A stretch of DNA of 64,000 bases from Arabidopsis thaliana. Lineage: Eukaryota; Streptophyta; Magnoliopsida; Brassicales; Brassicaceae. The notes beneath the pieces were generated by a model, which saw only the letters and a program-made list of their open reading frames with translations, was not told the origin of the DNA and did not search any database. How positions within the stretch are numbered: position 1 is the stretch's first letter; the number at the start of each line of letters is the position of its first letter. Shown here piece after piece: positions 23,632 to 34,476 of the stretch. Location: assembly GCF_000001735.4 (NCBI RefSeq), contig NC_003074.8, positions 7,316,101 to 7,380,100 of the forward strand, in the 5' to 3' direction. The position numbers were made by a program, and so were the translations under genes.

Positions 23632-25418
23632 ATGGCAGCAATGATCACCTTTGACTTTCAAAACAGCTTCATCTTCATCCTCTTTTTTCTCTTCTCTCTC
23701 CTTTGTTACTCTCTCTTCTTCAGGAAACCAAAGGGCTCACGAGCTGGCCGTGATCTTCCTCCGAGCCCTCCTTCTTTTCCTGTAATTGGTCATCTTCACC
23801 TTCTTCTCTCTGCTCTTGTTCACAAGTCTTTTCAAAACATCTCCTCTAAGTATGGACCTCTTCTCCATCTCCGCGTCTTCCACATTCCCATAGTCCTCGC
23901 CTCCTCGGCCTCAGTGGCCTACGAGATCTTCAAGGCCCAAGATGTGAATGTCTCCTCTCGCGGTCACGCTCCAGTCGGGGAGTCTCTCTGGTTTGGATCG
24001 TCTAGCTTCTTCTTCGCTCCCTATGGAGATTACTTTAAATTTATGAGGAAGCTCATAGCCACAAAGCTTCTTGGACCACAGGCACTCGAGCGTTCACGAA
24101 AAATCCGTGCAGATGAGCTAGATCGGTTTTACAAAACCTTGCTTGACAAGGCGATGAAGAAGGAGAGTGTTGAGATCGGTGAGGAAGCAGCGAAGCTCAA
24201 TAACAATATCATCTGCAAGATGATCATGGGGAGGAGTTGTTCAGAGGAGAATGGTGAGGCGGAGAAATTCAGACACTTGGTGATCGAGTCGATGGCTTTG
24301 ACAAAGCAAATCTTCTTTGGTATGATCTTTCACAAACCGCTTAAAAAGCTCGGGATCTCACTGTTCCAAAAGGATATACTAAGTCTTTCCCGCAAGTTCG
24401 ACGAGTTGCTGGAGAAGATTCTTTTTGAACACGAAGAGAAAAAGGCGGAGCACAATCAAGCTAATGACATGATGGATTTTTTGTTGGAAGCTTATGGAGA
24501 CGAAAATGCAGAGTATAAAATCACAAGAAACCATATCAAGTCCTTGTTCGTGGTAAATGTTCTTCCCTTCTAGGTAGATGCGTAAGCGAACACCATTGGT
24601 CGAAACATATTGTGGCATGCATAAAACTTTAAACATAAATCTTTGTATTAAGCTTGTAAGTAATAAGGAACAACAAAGCTAAGACACTTTTATATAGGCC
24701 CAAAAACACATGATACCCTTAGATATAGGAAATATGGAAATACTCTAATAATTGTTTGTTACTACAGGATCTTGTCATTGCAGGGACTGACACCTCGGTG
24801 CAAGCAACACAGTGGACAATGGGGGAGCTCATTAACAACCCTAAGATTCTTCAGAGATTGAGAGAAGAAATCGAATCGGTTGTAGGGAACACAAGATTAA
24901 TTCAAGAAAATGATTTACCAAACCTCCCTTACTTGCAAGCGGTAGTCAAAGAAGGGCTAAGATTGCATCCGCCGGGGTCTATCTCGGTAAGGATGTTTCA
25001 AGAAAGGTGTGAACTCAAAGGGTTCTACATACCGGAGAAGACATTACTTGTTGTTAATACTTATGCTATAATGAGAGATCCTAATTTCTGGGAAGATCCT
25101 GAGGAGTTTAAACCTGAGAGGTTTATAGCATCTTCAAGATCAGAGCAAGAGGACGAGGTAAGAGAGGAAGTCTTGAAATACATTCCTTTCTCCGCGGGAA
25201 GGAGAGGCTGTCCTGGATCAAATCTAGCTTATATCTCTCTAGGAATCGTGATTGGGGTAATGGTGCAGTGCTTTGATTGGAGAATTGAAGGAGAGAAAGT
25301 AAACATGAATGAGGCTGCTGAAACAACTGCGTTGTCCATGGCTCAGCCTCTTAAGTGCACTCCTGTTTCTCGAACCAAAAACCCTTTGCCATCAAGTCTA
25401 CATATTCCCAGTTCTTGA
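23632..25418 (+). CDS. CYP705A30: Cytochrome P450 CYP705A30
   Basis: Two exons, 23632-24552 and 24768-25418, joined in phase 0 to give 523 residues. There is an N-terminal membrane anchor (about 8-28) for ER anchoring, then a proline-rich hinge (PPSPPSFPVIGHL). The oxygen-binding I-helix AGTDTS is at 312-317, the ExxR pair at E369/R372, PERF at 423-426, and the heme loop FSAGRRGCPG has its cysteine ligand at about 455. All key P450 features are present, so it looks functional. CYP705A enzymes are Brassicaceae-expanded monooxygenases; characterised members (CYP705A5, CYP705A1) oxidise triterpenes. No triterpene synthase lies in this window, so the substrate is unknown. It is the best-preserved member of the A28/A30/A32 trio. 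It matches At3g20940. Confidence 0.93.
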
Positions 25419-25668
25419 TTTGGAGATTTTAGCTTTGCCTTTTGTTGTTTTTGTCTCATGATTGCGCGTGATTCCTGTTTACTGGTTACCTTTGGTTTAA
25501 ATTGCTTCTTCAATAAACTGTGTTGTTCTTGTGTGTAATTATGTGTTGGCAATAACTTTGAAATATTATTATTTTTGTTTAGGCCTTGTGTGTTACATAC
25601 AACAAGATTATGTCTTTCACAACATATTGGCATTTTACACTCTACAAAACCAGAAAACTTACACTTTA
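25419..25668. other. 3' flank of CYP705A30
   Basis: Probable 3' UTR with TTTGTTGTTT and AATAAACTGTG motifs near 25510, which may serve in polyadenylation. No gene. Confidence 0.5.
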
Positions 25669-25843
25669 ACTTCCCCATCATCCTTGTTTCCTCGGCCTCA
25701 GTGGCCGGCGAGATCTTCAGGGCCCACGACATGAACGTATCCTCTCGCGGTGCTGCTGCGATAGATGAGTCCCTCGTGTTTGGATCTTCTGGTGTCGTCT
25801 ACGCTCCCTATGGAGATAACTTGAAGTTCGTGAAGAAGAAATA
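25669..25843 (+). pseudogene. CYP705A relic (probably CYP705A31P)
   Basis: A 175-base internal piece of P450 exon 1 matches 29514-29682 of the A33-like gene: CCCCATCATCCTTGTTTCCTC, the HDMN/SSRGAAAIDESLVFGSSG block and the APYGDN region. It has no start, no exon 2 and no heme loop. It is closer to the A33-like copy than to A28/A30/A32, so it records a separate exchange. Confidence 0.85.
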
Positions 25844-26574
25844 AAATATAAGATCAAGTCAAATTAAAAAAAGAAATCAGATATTTATGTTTAAATTAAA
25901 TAGATTAATTTTAGAAAATTAACAACTCATAAAATGTAGCTAAACAAAGATAAGATTTATTTCTAAAATGTATTTAAAAAAAGATAAGATTAAGAGATAC
26001 TTAAGGATATAAATCATTTAATTTAATATATTTTGTCAGATTTATTTTATAAATAAGAAATTTTTAAGGTTTTGACTAAAAAGTTTACAAAAATGTATAT
26101 ATAGATTAATTTGGTCAATGCCTTTACAAAGGAACTTACGAATTATTTGAAAGAAAAATTTTATTCTATAGACTTGGATACAACTTTTTTCTTTAATCCG
26201 AATGGGGCCCAAATTTTGTTGGTCCCGCCCTTGATGTATTTAAACTAATCTACGCATAATATGGATTTAAATCATTTCAATCAGAGTTTTTTTTATGAGA
26301 TACCCACTAATGAAATAATAGTAAAAACATATAGAAAAAGTAGGAAAAAAAGAGAAAAAAAGAGAGAGACGTTTCTTGCAAGAGAGACTGAACTTGTATT
26401 GACAGTTGTCATTCAACTAATGGTATATTTACTTAAAACTATTAAAATAAAAATATTTTTTTCTTTTCTTTTGAGATAGTCTCCATCGTTTTTGCCGATG
26501 GAGATGATAAACAAAGTATGGATTCATTATAAAAGACTACTTTGTTTCATTTACCTCTGCATTTTTGAGCAACA
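25844..26574. other. AT-rich spacer and promoter of the CYP705A32-like copy
   Basis: No gene. Near 26200-26230 a short GC-richer piece (GGGGCCCAAATTTTGTTGGTCC) looks like a transposon relic that I cannot name. A TATAAAA box is at 26528-26534. Confidence 0.45.
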
Positions 26575-28644
26575 ATGGCAGCAATGATCACTGTTGACTT
26601 TCAAAATAGCTTCATCTTCATCCTCTTTTGTCTCTTCTCTCTCATTTGTTACTCTCTCTTCTTCAGGAAACCAAAAGATTCACGAGCTGGTCGTGATCTT
26701 CCTCCGAGCCCTCCTTCTTTTCCGGTAATTGGTCATCTTTATTAGGGACAATGTCCCACATCGAAAGTTGAGTAGGATCTTAAGTGATATATATAAGATA
26801 TGGGTCTCTCCACCTATTGCCAATTGGTTTTAGGTTGGAAGCCCACAGTCTAATATGGTATCAGAGCCCGATCCGCACATACTCAATCCGATCCACATCG
26901 GTCCGGCCCAATACTTGGCCCGCCGATCCATGCCCAAACATATCGAGATCAATGGCTAGAAGAGCCATCATCTCGAGGGGGCGTATTAGGGACAATGTCC
27001 CACATCGAAAGTTGAGTAGGATCTTAAGTGATATATATAAGATATGGGTCTCTCCACCTATTGCCAATTGGTTTTAGGTTGGAAGCCCACAGTCTAATAA
27101 TCTTCACCTTCTTCTCTCTGCTCTTGTTCACAAGTCTTTTCAAAAAATCTCCTACAAGTATGGACCTCTCCTCCATCTCCGTGTCTTTCATGTTCCCATA
27201 GTCCTAGCCTCCTCGGCCTCAGTGGCCTACGAAATTTTCAAGGCCCAAGATGTGAATGTCTCCTCTCGCGGTCACGCTCCAGCCGGGGAGTCTCTCTTGT
27301 TTGGATCTTCTAGCTTCTTCTTCGCTCCCTATGGAGATTACTTTAAATTTATGAGGAAGCTCATAGCCACAAAGCTTCTTGGACCGCAGGCACTCGAGCG
27401 TTCAAGAAAAATCCGTGCAGATGAGCTAGATCGGTTTTACAGAAATCTGCTTGACAAGGCGATGAAGAAGGAGAGTGTCGATATCGTTGAGGAAGCAGCG
27501 AAGCTTAATAACAATATCATCTGCAAGATGATCATGGGGAGGAGTTGTTCTGAGGACAACGGTGAGGCGGAGAGAGTCAGAGGCTTGGTGATTGAGTCTA
27601 CGGCCTTGACAAAGCAAATCTTCTTGGGTATGATCTTTGATAAACCGCTTAAGAAGCTTGGGATCTCATTGTTCCAAAAGGATATAAAAAGTGTTTCCCG
27701 CTTCGACGAGCTGCTGGAGAAGATTCTTGTTGAACACGAAGAGAGAATGGGGAAGCATTATAAAGCTAATGACATGATGGATTTGTTGTTGGAAGCTTAT
27801 GGAGATGAAAATGCAGAGTATAAAATCACAAGAAACCATATCAAGTCCTTGTTCGTGGTAAATGTTCTTCCCTTTTAGGTGTGATTCGTATGTCATGGAA
27901 TAAACATATGCGCTGTGAAATGATGGAATAAACCTAGGCCACTCTTAGATATAGAAAATATGGAAATACTCTAATAACAGTTTGCTACTACAGGATCTTG
28001 TCATTGCCGGCACTGACACCTCGGCGCAAACAATAGAGTGGACAATGGCGGAGCTTATTAACAACCCTAACATTCTTGAGAGATTGAGAGAAGAAATAGA
28101 ATCGGTTGTAGGGAACACAAGGTTAGTTCAAGAAACCGATCTACCAAACCTCCCTTACTTGCAAGCGGTAGTCAAAGAAGGGCTAAGGTTGCATCCGCCA
28201 GGGGCTGTGTTCTTAAGAACGTTCCAAGAAAGGTGTGAACTCAAAGGGTTCTACATACCGGAAAAGACATTGCTTGTTGTTAATGTTTATGCTATAATGA
28301 GAGATCCTAAGCTTTGGGAAGATCCTGAGGAGTTTAAACCTGAGAGGTTTATAGCATCTTCAAGATCAGGGCAAGAGGACGAGATAAGAGAGGAAGTCCT
28401 GAAATACATGCCTTTCTCAACTGGAAGGAGAGGCTGTCCTGGATCCAATCTAGCTTATGTCTCTGTAGGAACCGCGATTGGAGTAATGGCGCAATGCTTT
28501 GATTGGAGAATCAAAGGAGAGAAAGTAAACATGAACGAGGCTGCTGGAACATTGGTGTTGACTATGGCTCAGCCTCTTATGTGCACTCCTGGTCCTCGAA
28601 CCCTAAACCCTTTACCTTCAAGTCTGCATGTACCCATTTCTTGA
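26575..28644 (+). pseudogene. CYP705A32: CYP705A32-like P450 interrupted by a TRIM element
   Basis: Exon 1 runs from 26575 to 27857 and is split after codon 55 (…PVIGHL) by a 360-base TRIM insertion plus a 5-base target duplication. Exon 2 is 27994-28644. Apart from the insertion, both exons stay open and keep the I-helix AGTDTS, KEGLRLHPP, FKPERF and heme loop FSTGRRGCPG. Codon 55 is followed by element sequence containing stops, so an unspliced mRNA could not give the enzyme. A GTAATT donor-like site lies just before the insertion, so some intron-like removal is conceivable but would cost conserved hinge residues. Compared with CYP705A30 it lacks one lysine in the SxSRKFDELL region. It matches At3g20950 in order. 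Confidence 0.82.
26735..27104 (+). mobile_element. TRIM retrotransposon (miniature LTR element), whole and young
   Basis: The element spans 26740-27099, flanked by the 5-base target duplication ATCTT (26735-26739 and 27100-27104). Two 116-base LTRs (26740-26855 and 26984-27099) appear identical by eye and have TATTAG…CTAATA ends. The 128-base inside begins directly with a primer-binding site TGGTATCAGAGC (26856-26867), matching initiator tRNA-Met, and ends with a purine-rich CTCGAGGGGGCG tract before the second LTR. No coding sequence exists, as is normal for TRIMs, which are moved by other elements' proteins. Layout and size fit the Katydid group of Arabidopsis. Identical LTRs indicate recent insertion. 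Confidence 0.95.
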
Positions 28645-29262
28645 TTTGGGAGATGCTAGCTTATTTTTCGATGTTTTAATTTACCTCATGATTACAGATG
28701 ATTCCCGTTCATTGTGATGTTTTATTTGTATTGCATATCATAATTTAATAACTTGATTAAACCATAGTACAATACATGTATTGCAAGCTTTATTATAGGT
28801 GTATCTTCTTTATTACTATTGGAAAAAAAAAAATCTTCTATGTTGCCATATTCGTCATTATTACTCTTATCACTTCCAATAATCTATTTTTTTCTTTCTC
28901 TCTTATCATTATTATCGTCCTTGGTGCCTTGAGACTTGTGGTGAGAATAAATTAGGAAACACTCCTTGACTTAAGATTGTTTAGTGTGAGGAGATATTGG
29001 TTGTTTGAAAAAACAGATAAATAGAATGAGATTTGAGTGTGGTCAAGAAGAAAAAAACGTTGAATATATATAAAAGTATATTTAGGAGATATTCATGTGA
29101 ATTAATGTGTGCTTTACTCTGATTTGAGTTTGCTTAACGTTTTTCCAAAATTTAAATAGGTAGCATTTTTTAAGTAATAAACAAAAGAATGAATTGGTCT
29201 TACTTTATATTAATGGATTCTTGATTAAGTTTCACCTGTTTTTTCACTTTGGAGCAACAATA
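28645..29262. other. Spacer between CYP705A32-like and CYP705A33
   Basis: 3' flank, then AT-rich DNA. A tract of CTTATCACTT and TCTTATCATTATTATCG repeats lies near 28866-28920. No gene. Confidence 0.45.
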
Positions 29263-30914
29263 ATGGCAGCGTTTATCAGCGTTGACTTTCAGAACTGTTT
29301 CATCTTCATTCTCCTATGCTTCTTCTCCCTCCTCTGTTATTCTCTCTTCTTCAAGAAACCAAAGGACTCACGAGGCTGTGATCTACCTCCCAGCCCTCCG
29401 TCTCTTCCGATTATCGGTCATCTTCACCTTCTCCTCTCTTCTCTATCCCACAAGTCTTTACAGAAAATCTCCTCTAAGTATGGACCTCTCCTCCATCTCC
29501 GGATCTTTAATGTCCCCATCATCCTCGTTTCATCGGCTTCAGTTGCAGACGAGGTCTTCAGGATCCACGACATGAACATCTCCTCTCGCGGTGCTGCTGC
29601 GATCGATGAGTCCCTCGTGTTTGGATCTTCTGGTGTCGTCTACGCTCCCTATGGAGATTACTTGAAGTTCGTGAAGAAGATCATTGCCACTAAGCTGCTT
29701 CGACCTCAGGTGTTGGAGCGGTCACGAGGTCTTCGTGCTGAAGAGCTACAACGACTTTACAACAGAATTCTTGATAAGGCGAAGATGAATGAGAACGTTG
29801 AGATCGGTAAGGAAGCGACGATGCTCATGAACAACATCTTCTGTAGGATGAGCATGGGAAGGAGTTTCTCAGAGGAGAATGGTGAGGCAGAGAGAGTCAG
29901 AGGCTTGGTGGCTGAATCATATGCCTTGGCGAAGAAGATTTTCTTCGCATCTGTACTGCGCAGACTGCTTAAGAAGCTTCGGATCCCACTATTCAAGAAG
30001 GATATCATGGATGTTTCCAACAGATTCAATGAGCTGCTAGAGAAGATTCTTGTGGAACACAATGAGAAACTGGACGAGGAACATAAAGACACGGATATGA
30101 TGGACGTGTTGTTGGCAGCTTATGCAGATGAAAACGCTGAGTATAAGATTACTAGGAATCATATCAAGTCATTTTTCGTGGTAAATGTTCATCATTATGT
30201 CAGATTTCATATAAGGAGGGTCCAAACAAAATTTACTTATAATTGTTCCGAGTCTTTTTAACGCAGGAGCTTTTCGTGGGAGGCACTGATACCTCGGTGC
30301 AAACAACACAATGGACAATGGCCGAGATCATTAATAACTCTGACGTTCTTGAGAGGCTGAGAGAAGAAATTGACTCTGTTGTAGGGACATCAAGAATGAT
30401 TCAAGAAACAGATATACCAAACCTTCCTTATTTGCAAGCGGTGGTTAAGGAAGGACTAAGATTGCACCCACCATTTCCTCTCTTGACGAGGAAGTTTGAA
30501 GAAAGGTGTGAGATCAAAGGGTTCTACATCCCGGAGAAGACATTTCTTATTATAAATGCTTACGCTTGGATGAGAGATCCTGATTCCTGGGAAGATCCTA
30601 ATGAGTTTAAGCCGGAGAGGTTTTTAGGTTCTTCAAGATTAGGACAAGTAGACGAGAGAGAGGAAGCTCAGAAGTACATTCCTTTCGGCGGAGGAAGGAG
30701 AGGCTGTCCTGGAGCAAATCTAGCTTCTATTTTCGTAGGAACCGCGATTGGAGTGATGGTGCAGTGCTTTGACTGGGGAATCAAAGGAGATAAGATCAAC
30801 ATGGAAGAGACTTTTGAAGGACTGACCCTTACCATGGTTCATCCAATTAAGTGCACTCCGATTCCTCGAACACTGCCTTTTGTAACTTCTAATCTCCAGA
30901 GTCCTAGCTCTTGA
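29263..30914 (+). CDS. CYP705A33: Cytochrome P450 CYP705A33
   Basis: Two exons, 29263-30180 and 30267-30914, give 521 residues. The start is the ATG matching MAA-[MF]-I-[TS]-[VF]-DFQN of the other copies; an in-frame ATG-like start farther upstream is not needed. Membrane anchor, PPSPPSLPIIGHL hinge, I-helix GGTDTS (about 311-316), KEGLRLHPP, FKPERF and heme loop FGGGRRGCPG (cysteine about 453) are all present. It is clearly more diverged than the A28/A30/A32 group, including SSRGAAAIDESLVFGSSG in place of SSRGHAPVGESL, and has a short 86-base intron. Function as for CYP705A30; substrate unknown. It matches At3g20960. Confidence 0.93.
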
Positions 30915-32176
30915 CACCTAACTCAGGAACCTGTAAGAAGTTTGCTTTCTTCATGTTTGTTGTATTGAAAGTCTAACATTCAGATCAAAGAAACTTTATA
31001 TTCCACCACTAATATACAAAGCCTGCTATGTAATAATATCTTTGGTTTGTAATGCGAGAGAACCTTGTTGAATAATTGCGATTCTATATAACTTTGATCT
31101 GTTGCCAAAATAACCACAGCCTTTCCATTTATTTCTTGGTTCATCTACCAAAATGATCAGAATTGGCATTATTTGAGCTATTTATGAGAATACACAAAAA
31201 TCTGCTTCTTGATTTATTCGCGGCAAGATGATTTGCTAGTTAGTTAAAATATGTGTTACCAAGTGACTTTATCATTGGTTTTAATTGTGTTCTATACAGA
31301 GAACTCAAGGCCAAGTAACCCTAAAATACACAAAAGATTCCTACTTTTCAACCATTGTTTACTCTGTGGTGACTTTTCTTTTCCAACAATCAAACCCTTT
31401 TTGTTTGCAGTTTCATTTCATATTAATTTACAAGAGATTTTAAACATATAAGTAACCTTACAGAGGTTGTATCTATCACAATGGTGAAGTCAAATTGCTA
31501 GAAAAAGGCGTTCTCACATTGCAGTATAGACATAATAACGTTACAAGTTACAAGACTAACACATAAACATACTTAGCGATCGAGGTAGAAGAGTTGATGA
31601 TTGCAGAAAGAGACAAGAAAATTGTGAAGTGGGTCTTAATAACTAAGATCGTTGGATTGTCCCATTTTACACAATCTTTTTCGACATGTCAAGCTTCCTC
31701 TTCTCAATCTCATCACACATCCCCTCTTCTTGCCTAAATACTCTCACTGTTCACCCGCTTCCTCATAAATTGACTCGTTACATATCTATATACCGAGCGG
31801 TCGGTGGTACTAACCTCCAATTCGCAATTCCCTAAGGTAGAACAATATGCGATTTCAGCCTTGGTCGAGAGAGCTAAGTTAGGAGTTGTAACTAGTCAAT
31901 GTTCACAATTTACTGTCATGTTTAGTAGATATGCTTTTTTTGTCGGCATGTAGTTGATATGCTTAAGGCGGTAAATAACTCTTATTTTTTGGTGCAAAAG
32001 GCGGTAAATAACTAAAAGTAAATAAAACGCGTATGTTCATTAACGGTAACGCCGTTATCTCTGACGAAAACAATCCATCCCAACGACGACGTCGTCACGA
32101 GCTTCTTCTCTGTTTTCTTCTTTCTCTATTCCCGGCCCGTTTAGCGATTAGAACGAAACCCTAATTGGTCGACGAA
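30915..32176. other. Intergenic DNA between the P450 cluster and NFU4
   Basis: The first about 300 bases resemble the flank after the first P450. The rest has no supported gene. A less AT-rich stretch near 31680-31860 has short open frames only. The NFU4 leader region near 32080-32160 is GC-richer (CAACGACGACGTCGTCACGA) and contains GGCCCG. Confidence 0.5.
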
Positions 32177-33969
32177 ATGAAAGGGATTGCGAGGCTTGTA
32201 ACTTCTCTATCGCGAATCGGAGGTCGCAAGGTCGTTTCTGGAACAAGTACTGTGACTTCTTCTTCGTCTTCCTCTCTTCTGCTATCTCGTCGCTCGCTTT
32301 TCATCTCTGCCACCAATTTACTTAATTCCCGGACCAAGGATTCTGCTCTTCCCTCGTTGAATTCTTCTTTACTTGCTCAGAAATGGAATTTCCTCGGAGG
32401 TATCTATCTTCTAGAAGGTTTTTAGTTCGGAGTTTTCAGGCTTGAAGTTAGAACAATCGTTTATCTTTCGAACCATTAAAACGAATGATTTTGGCGAATT
32501 AAGGGTCTCATTAGCCTAATTCGTGGGTTTAATTCGTGTGCAGGGCAGAGAAGAACAATGTTTATCCAAACCCAATCAACTCCAAATCCTTCTTCTCTCA
32601 TGTTTTATCCTGGCAAACCAGTCATGGAAGTTGGAAGTGCTGATTTTCCTAATGTTCGTTCTGCTCTGGGTTCGCCATTAGCCAAATCTATTTACTCCAT
32701 TGATGGTATTGTTATCTCTTGTGTGTAGTCTTTTCTTTCGAAATACTTTCTCTTTCATTTGATTATGATGTGACTTTGCAGGTGTAGTTCGAGTTTTCTT
32801 TGGGTCAGATTTTGTCACTGTAACTAAGTCAGATGATGTATCATGGGATATTCTCAAGCCTGAGATATTTGCAGCAGTCATGGATTTCTATTCTTCTGGC
32901 CAGCCTTTGTTTCTCGACTCACAAGCTGCTGCTGCCAAGGATACTGCCATCAGCGAGGTAAAACCCCTCCCGCTCTATTACCCTCGTGATCGCTTCCTCA
33001 CTTTCCCATTAGTTAGTTTTGTTTAGAGTGTGATTTTCTGGACCTCTTGGATTCTTCAGGGTGATTGTTTCTTATATAGTTTGTGTTGGTTGTCTCGTGC
33101 ATGATTGAACATCTTCTTGAGCATTTGTTGAGGGATTGGAGAGTGATAGTTTGCTGTAAACTTTATATAGACATGATATACTTGGTTATGGAATTTATCC
33201 CAGTTGCTTTAATGAGCTGATGAATATGAGTTATGATTTTGAAGTAGTAGCTGAGCGTGACAACTAGAATGAGAGATGTCATTTTCCCTTACTTATGATG
33301 TTCTGTTTGATTATGGATTAACGTTCTGCAATGCTCTCCAAGGTTTTGGTAGATAAGCTAATGGTGACAAGTGTAAATGTTGCTATTTCTTGCTCATTGG
33401 TGAAACTTTTGTGATTCAGGATGACTCTGAAACAGTAGCAATGATCAAGGAACTCTTAGAAACACGCATCAGACCAGCAGTTCAAGATGATGGTGGGGAC
33501 ATTGAGTATTGTGGGTTTGATCCGTAAGTTTATACTTCTTTGAGTTGTAGCAATGGTCAATGAGTCCTGTTTCTTTTTCTTGTCTCTTAAGTCTTAAGTA
33601 AAAATCCTTTGGGTGGGTTTAATCAGGGAAAGCGGTATAGTGAAGCTGAGGATGCAAGGAGCTTGTAGTGGTTGTCCGAGCTCATCTGTTACTTTGAAAT
33701 CGGGAATCGAAAACATGCTGATGCATTATGTATCCGAGGTAACAGAGATCCTCCTAACATTTCTTTTACTACATATGGATAATTCTAGACCTATCTGTCT
33801 GTGTTCAAGTTTTGGTGTTAACTGTTAAGCAACCATTGGAGAATCAAGAACTTGTTACCGTCACATTCTTCTAATGAAAGTTTTTTTTGTGTAGGTGAAA
33901 GGTGTAGAACAAGAGTTTGATGGGGAAGATGAAGAGGGAACGTTGTCTGGAGAGATGAGAGTAGAGTAG
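32177..33969 (+). CDS. NFU4: Mitochondrial NFU iron-sulfur cluster protein
   Basis: Six exons: 32177-32399, 32544-32705, 32782-32957, 33420-33523, 33627-33738 and 33895-33969, giving 283 residues. The N-terminus ([18 protein letters not shown]) is Arg/Ser-rich and free of acidic residues, fitting a mitochondrial presequence that covers about the first 75 residues. The Nfu N domain begins at [19 protein letters not shown], and the NifU-like C domain (about 195-265) carries GACSGCPSS with the C235-x-x-C238 cluster ligands. NFU4 and its twin NFU5 deliver 4Fe-4S clusters to mitochondrial enzymes such as lipoyl synthase. The acidic C-terminal tail is normal. It matches At3g20970. Confidence 0.95.
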
Positions 33970-34476
33970 GAGACCTCCTCTTTGCTCTTTAGTGTACAGA
34001 AAAATAAATCCCACTTTTTTCTTCAATCCTTGGTGTTGTTTCTGGGCTTTTGAATCACACTCAAGGATCTGTTTACTGAGAGATCTGAGTTGTTGTTTTT
34101 TTGTAGCTTTTGTTGACTTACACTTGTTTTGATTATTTGAGGTTAAGCAACGAAAGATGTACCAGAATATTTGAAATTTCCGAGTATTATAACACGATTT
34201 ACAAGAAAACAGTAGTAAAAATTGACTCAATTTTTGAACAATTTTGTTTGAGAATGTTATTATTTACGTTGTACAGATATCAATCACCTAACCGGTCAAT
34301 CCAATTAAACTGAACCATAATTAATATCCGGTTCACGTTTGGCGTACAGTTTACGGTTTGGCTTCTCTACAAGTAGAAAGCGTTAAAGAGTAAAAGGAAC
34401 AAAAGTACTAAACCGTCGTCTTCTCCAAGAGGAATATACAGAGAAGAAAGTCAAGAAACCTCAACATTCGCCGGCA
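33970..34476. other. NFU4 3' flank and promoter of the first Gag-like gene
   Basis: No gene. The last 150 bases hold CCGGTTCACGTTTGG and the AGAAAG-type leader that also occurs before other Gag-like genes. Confidence 0.5.
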
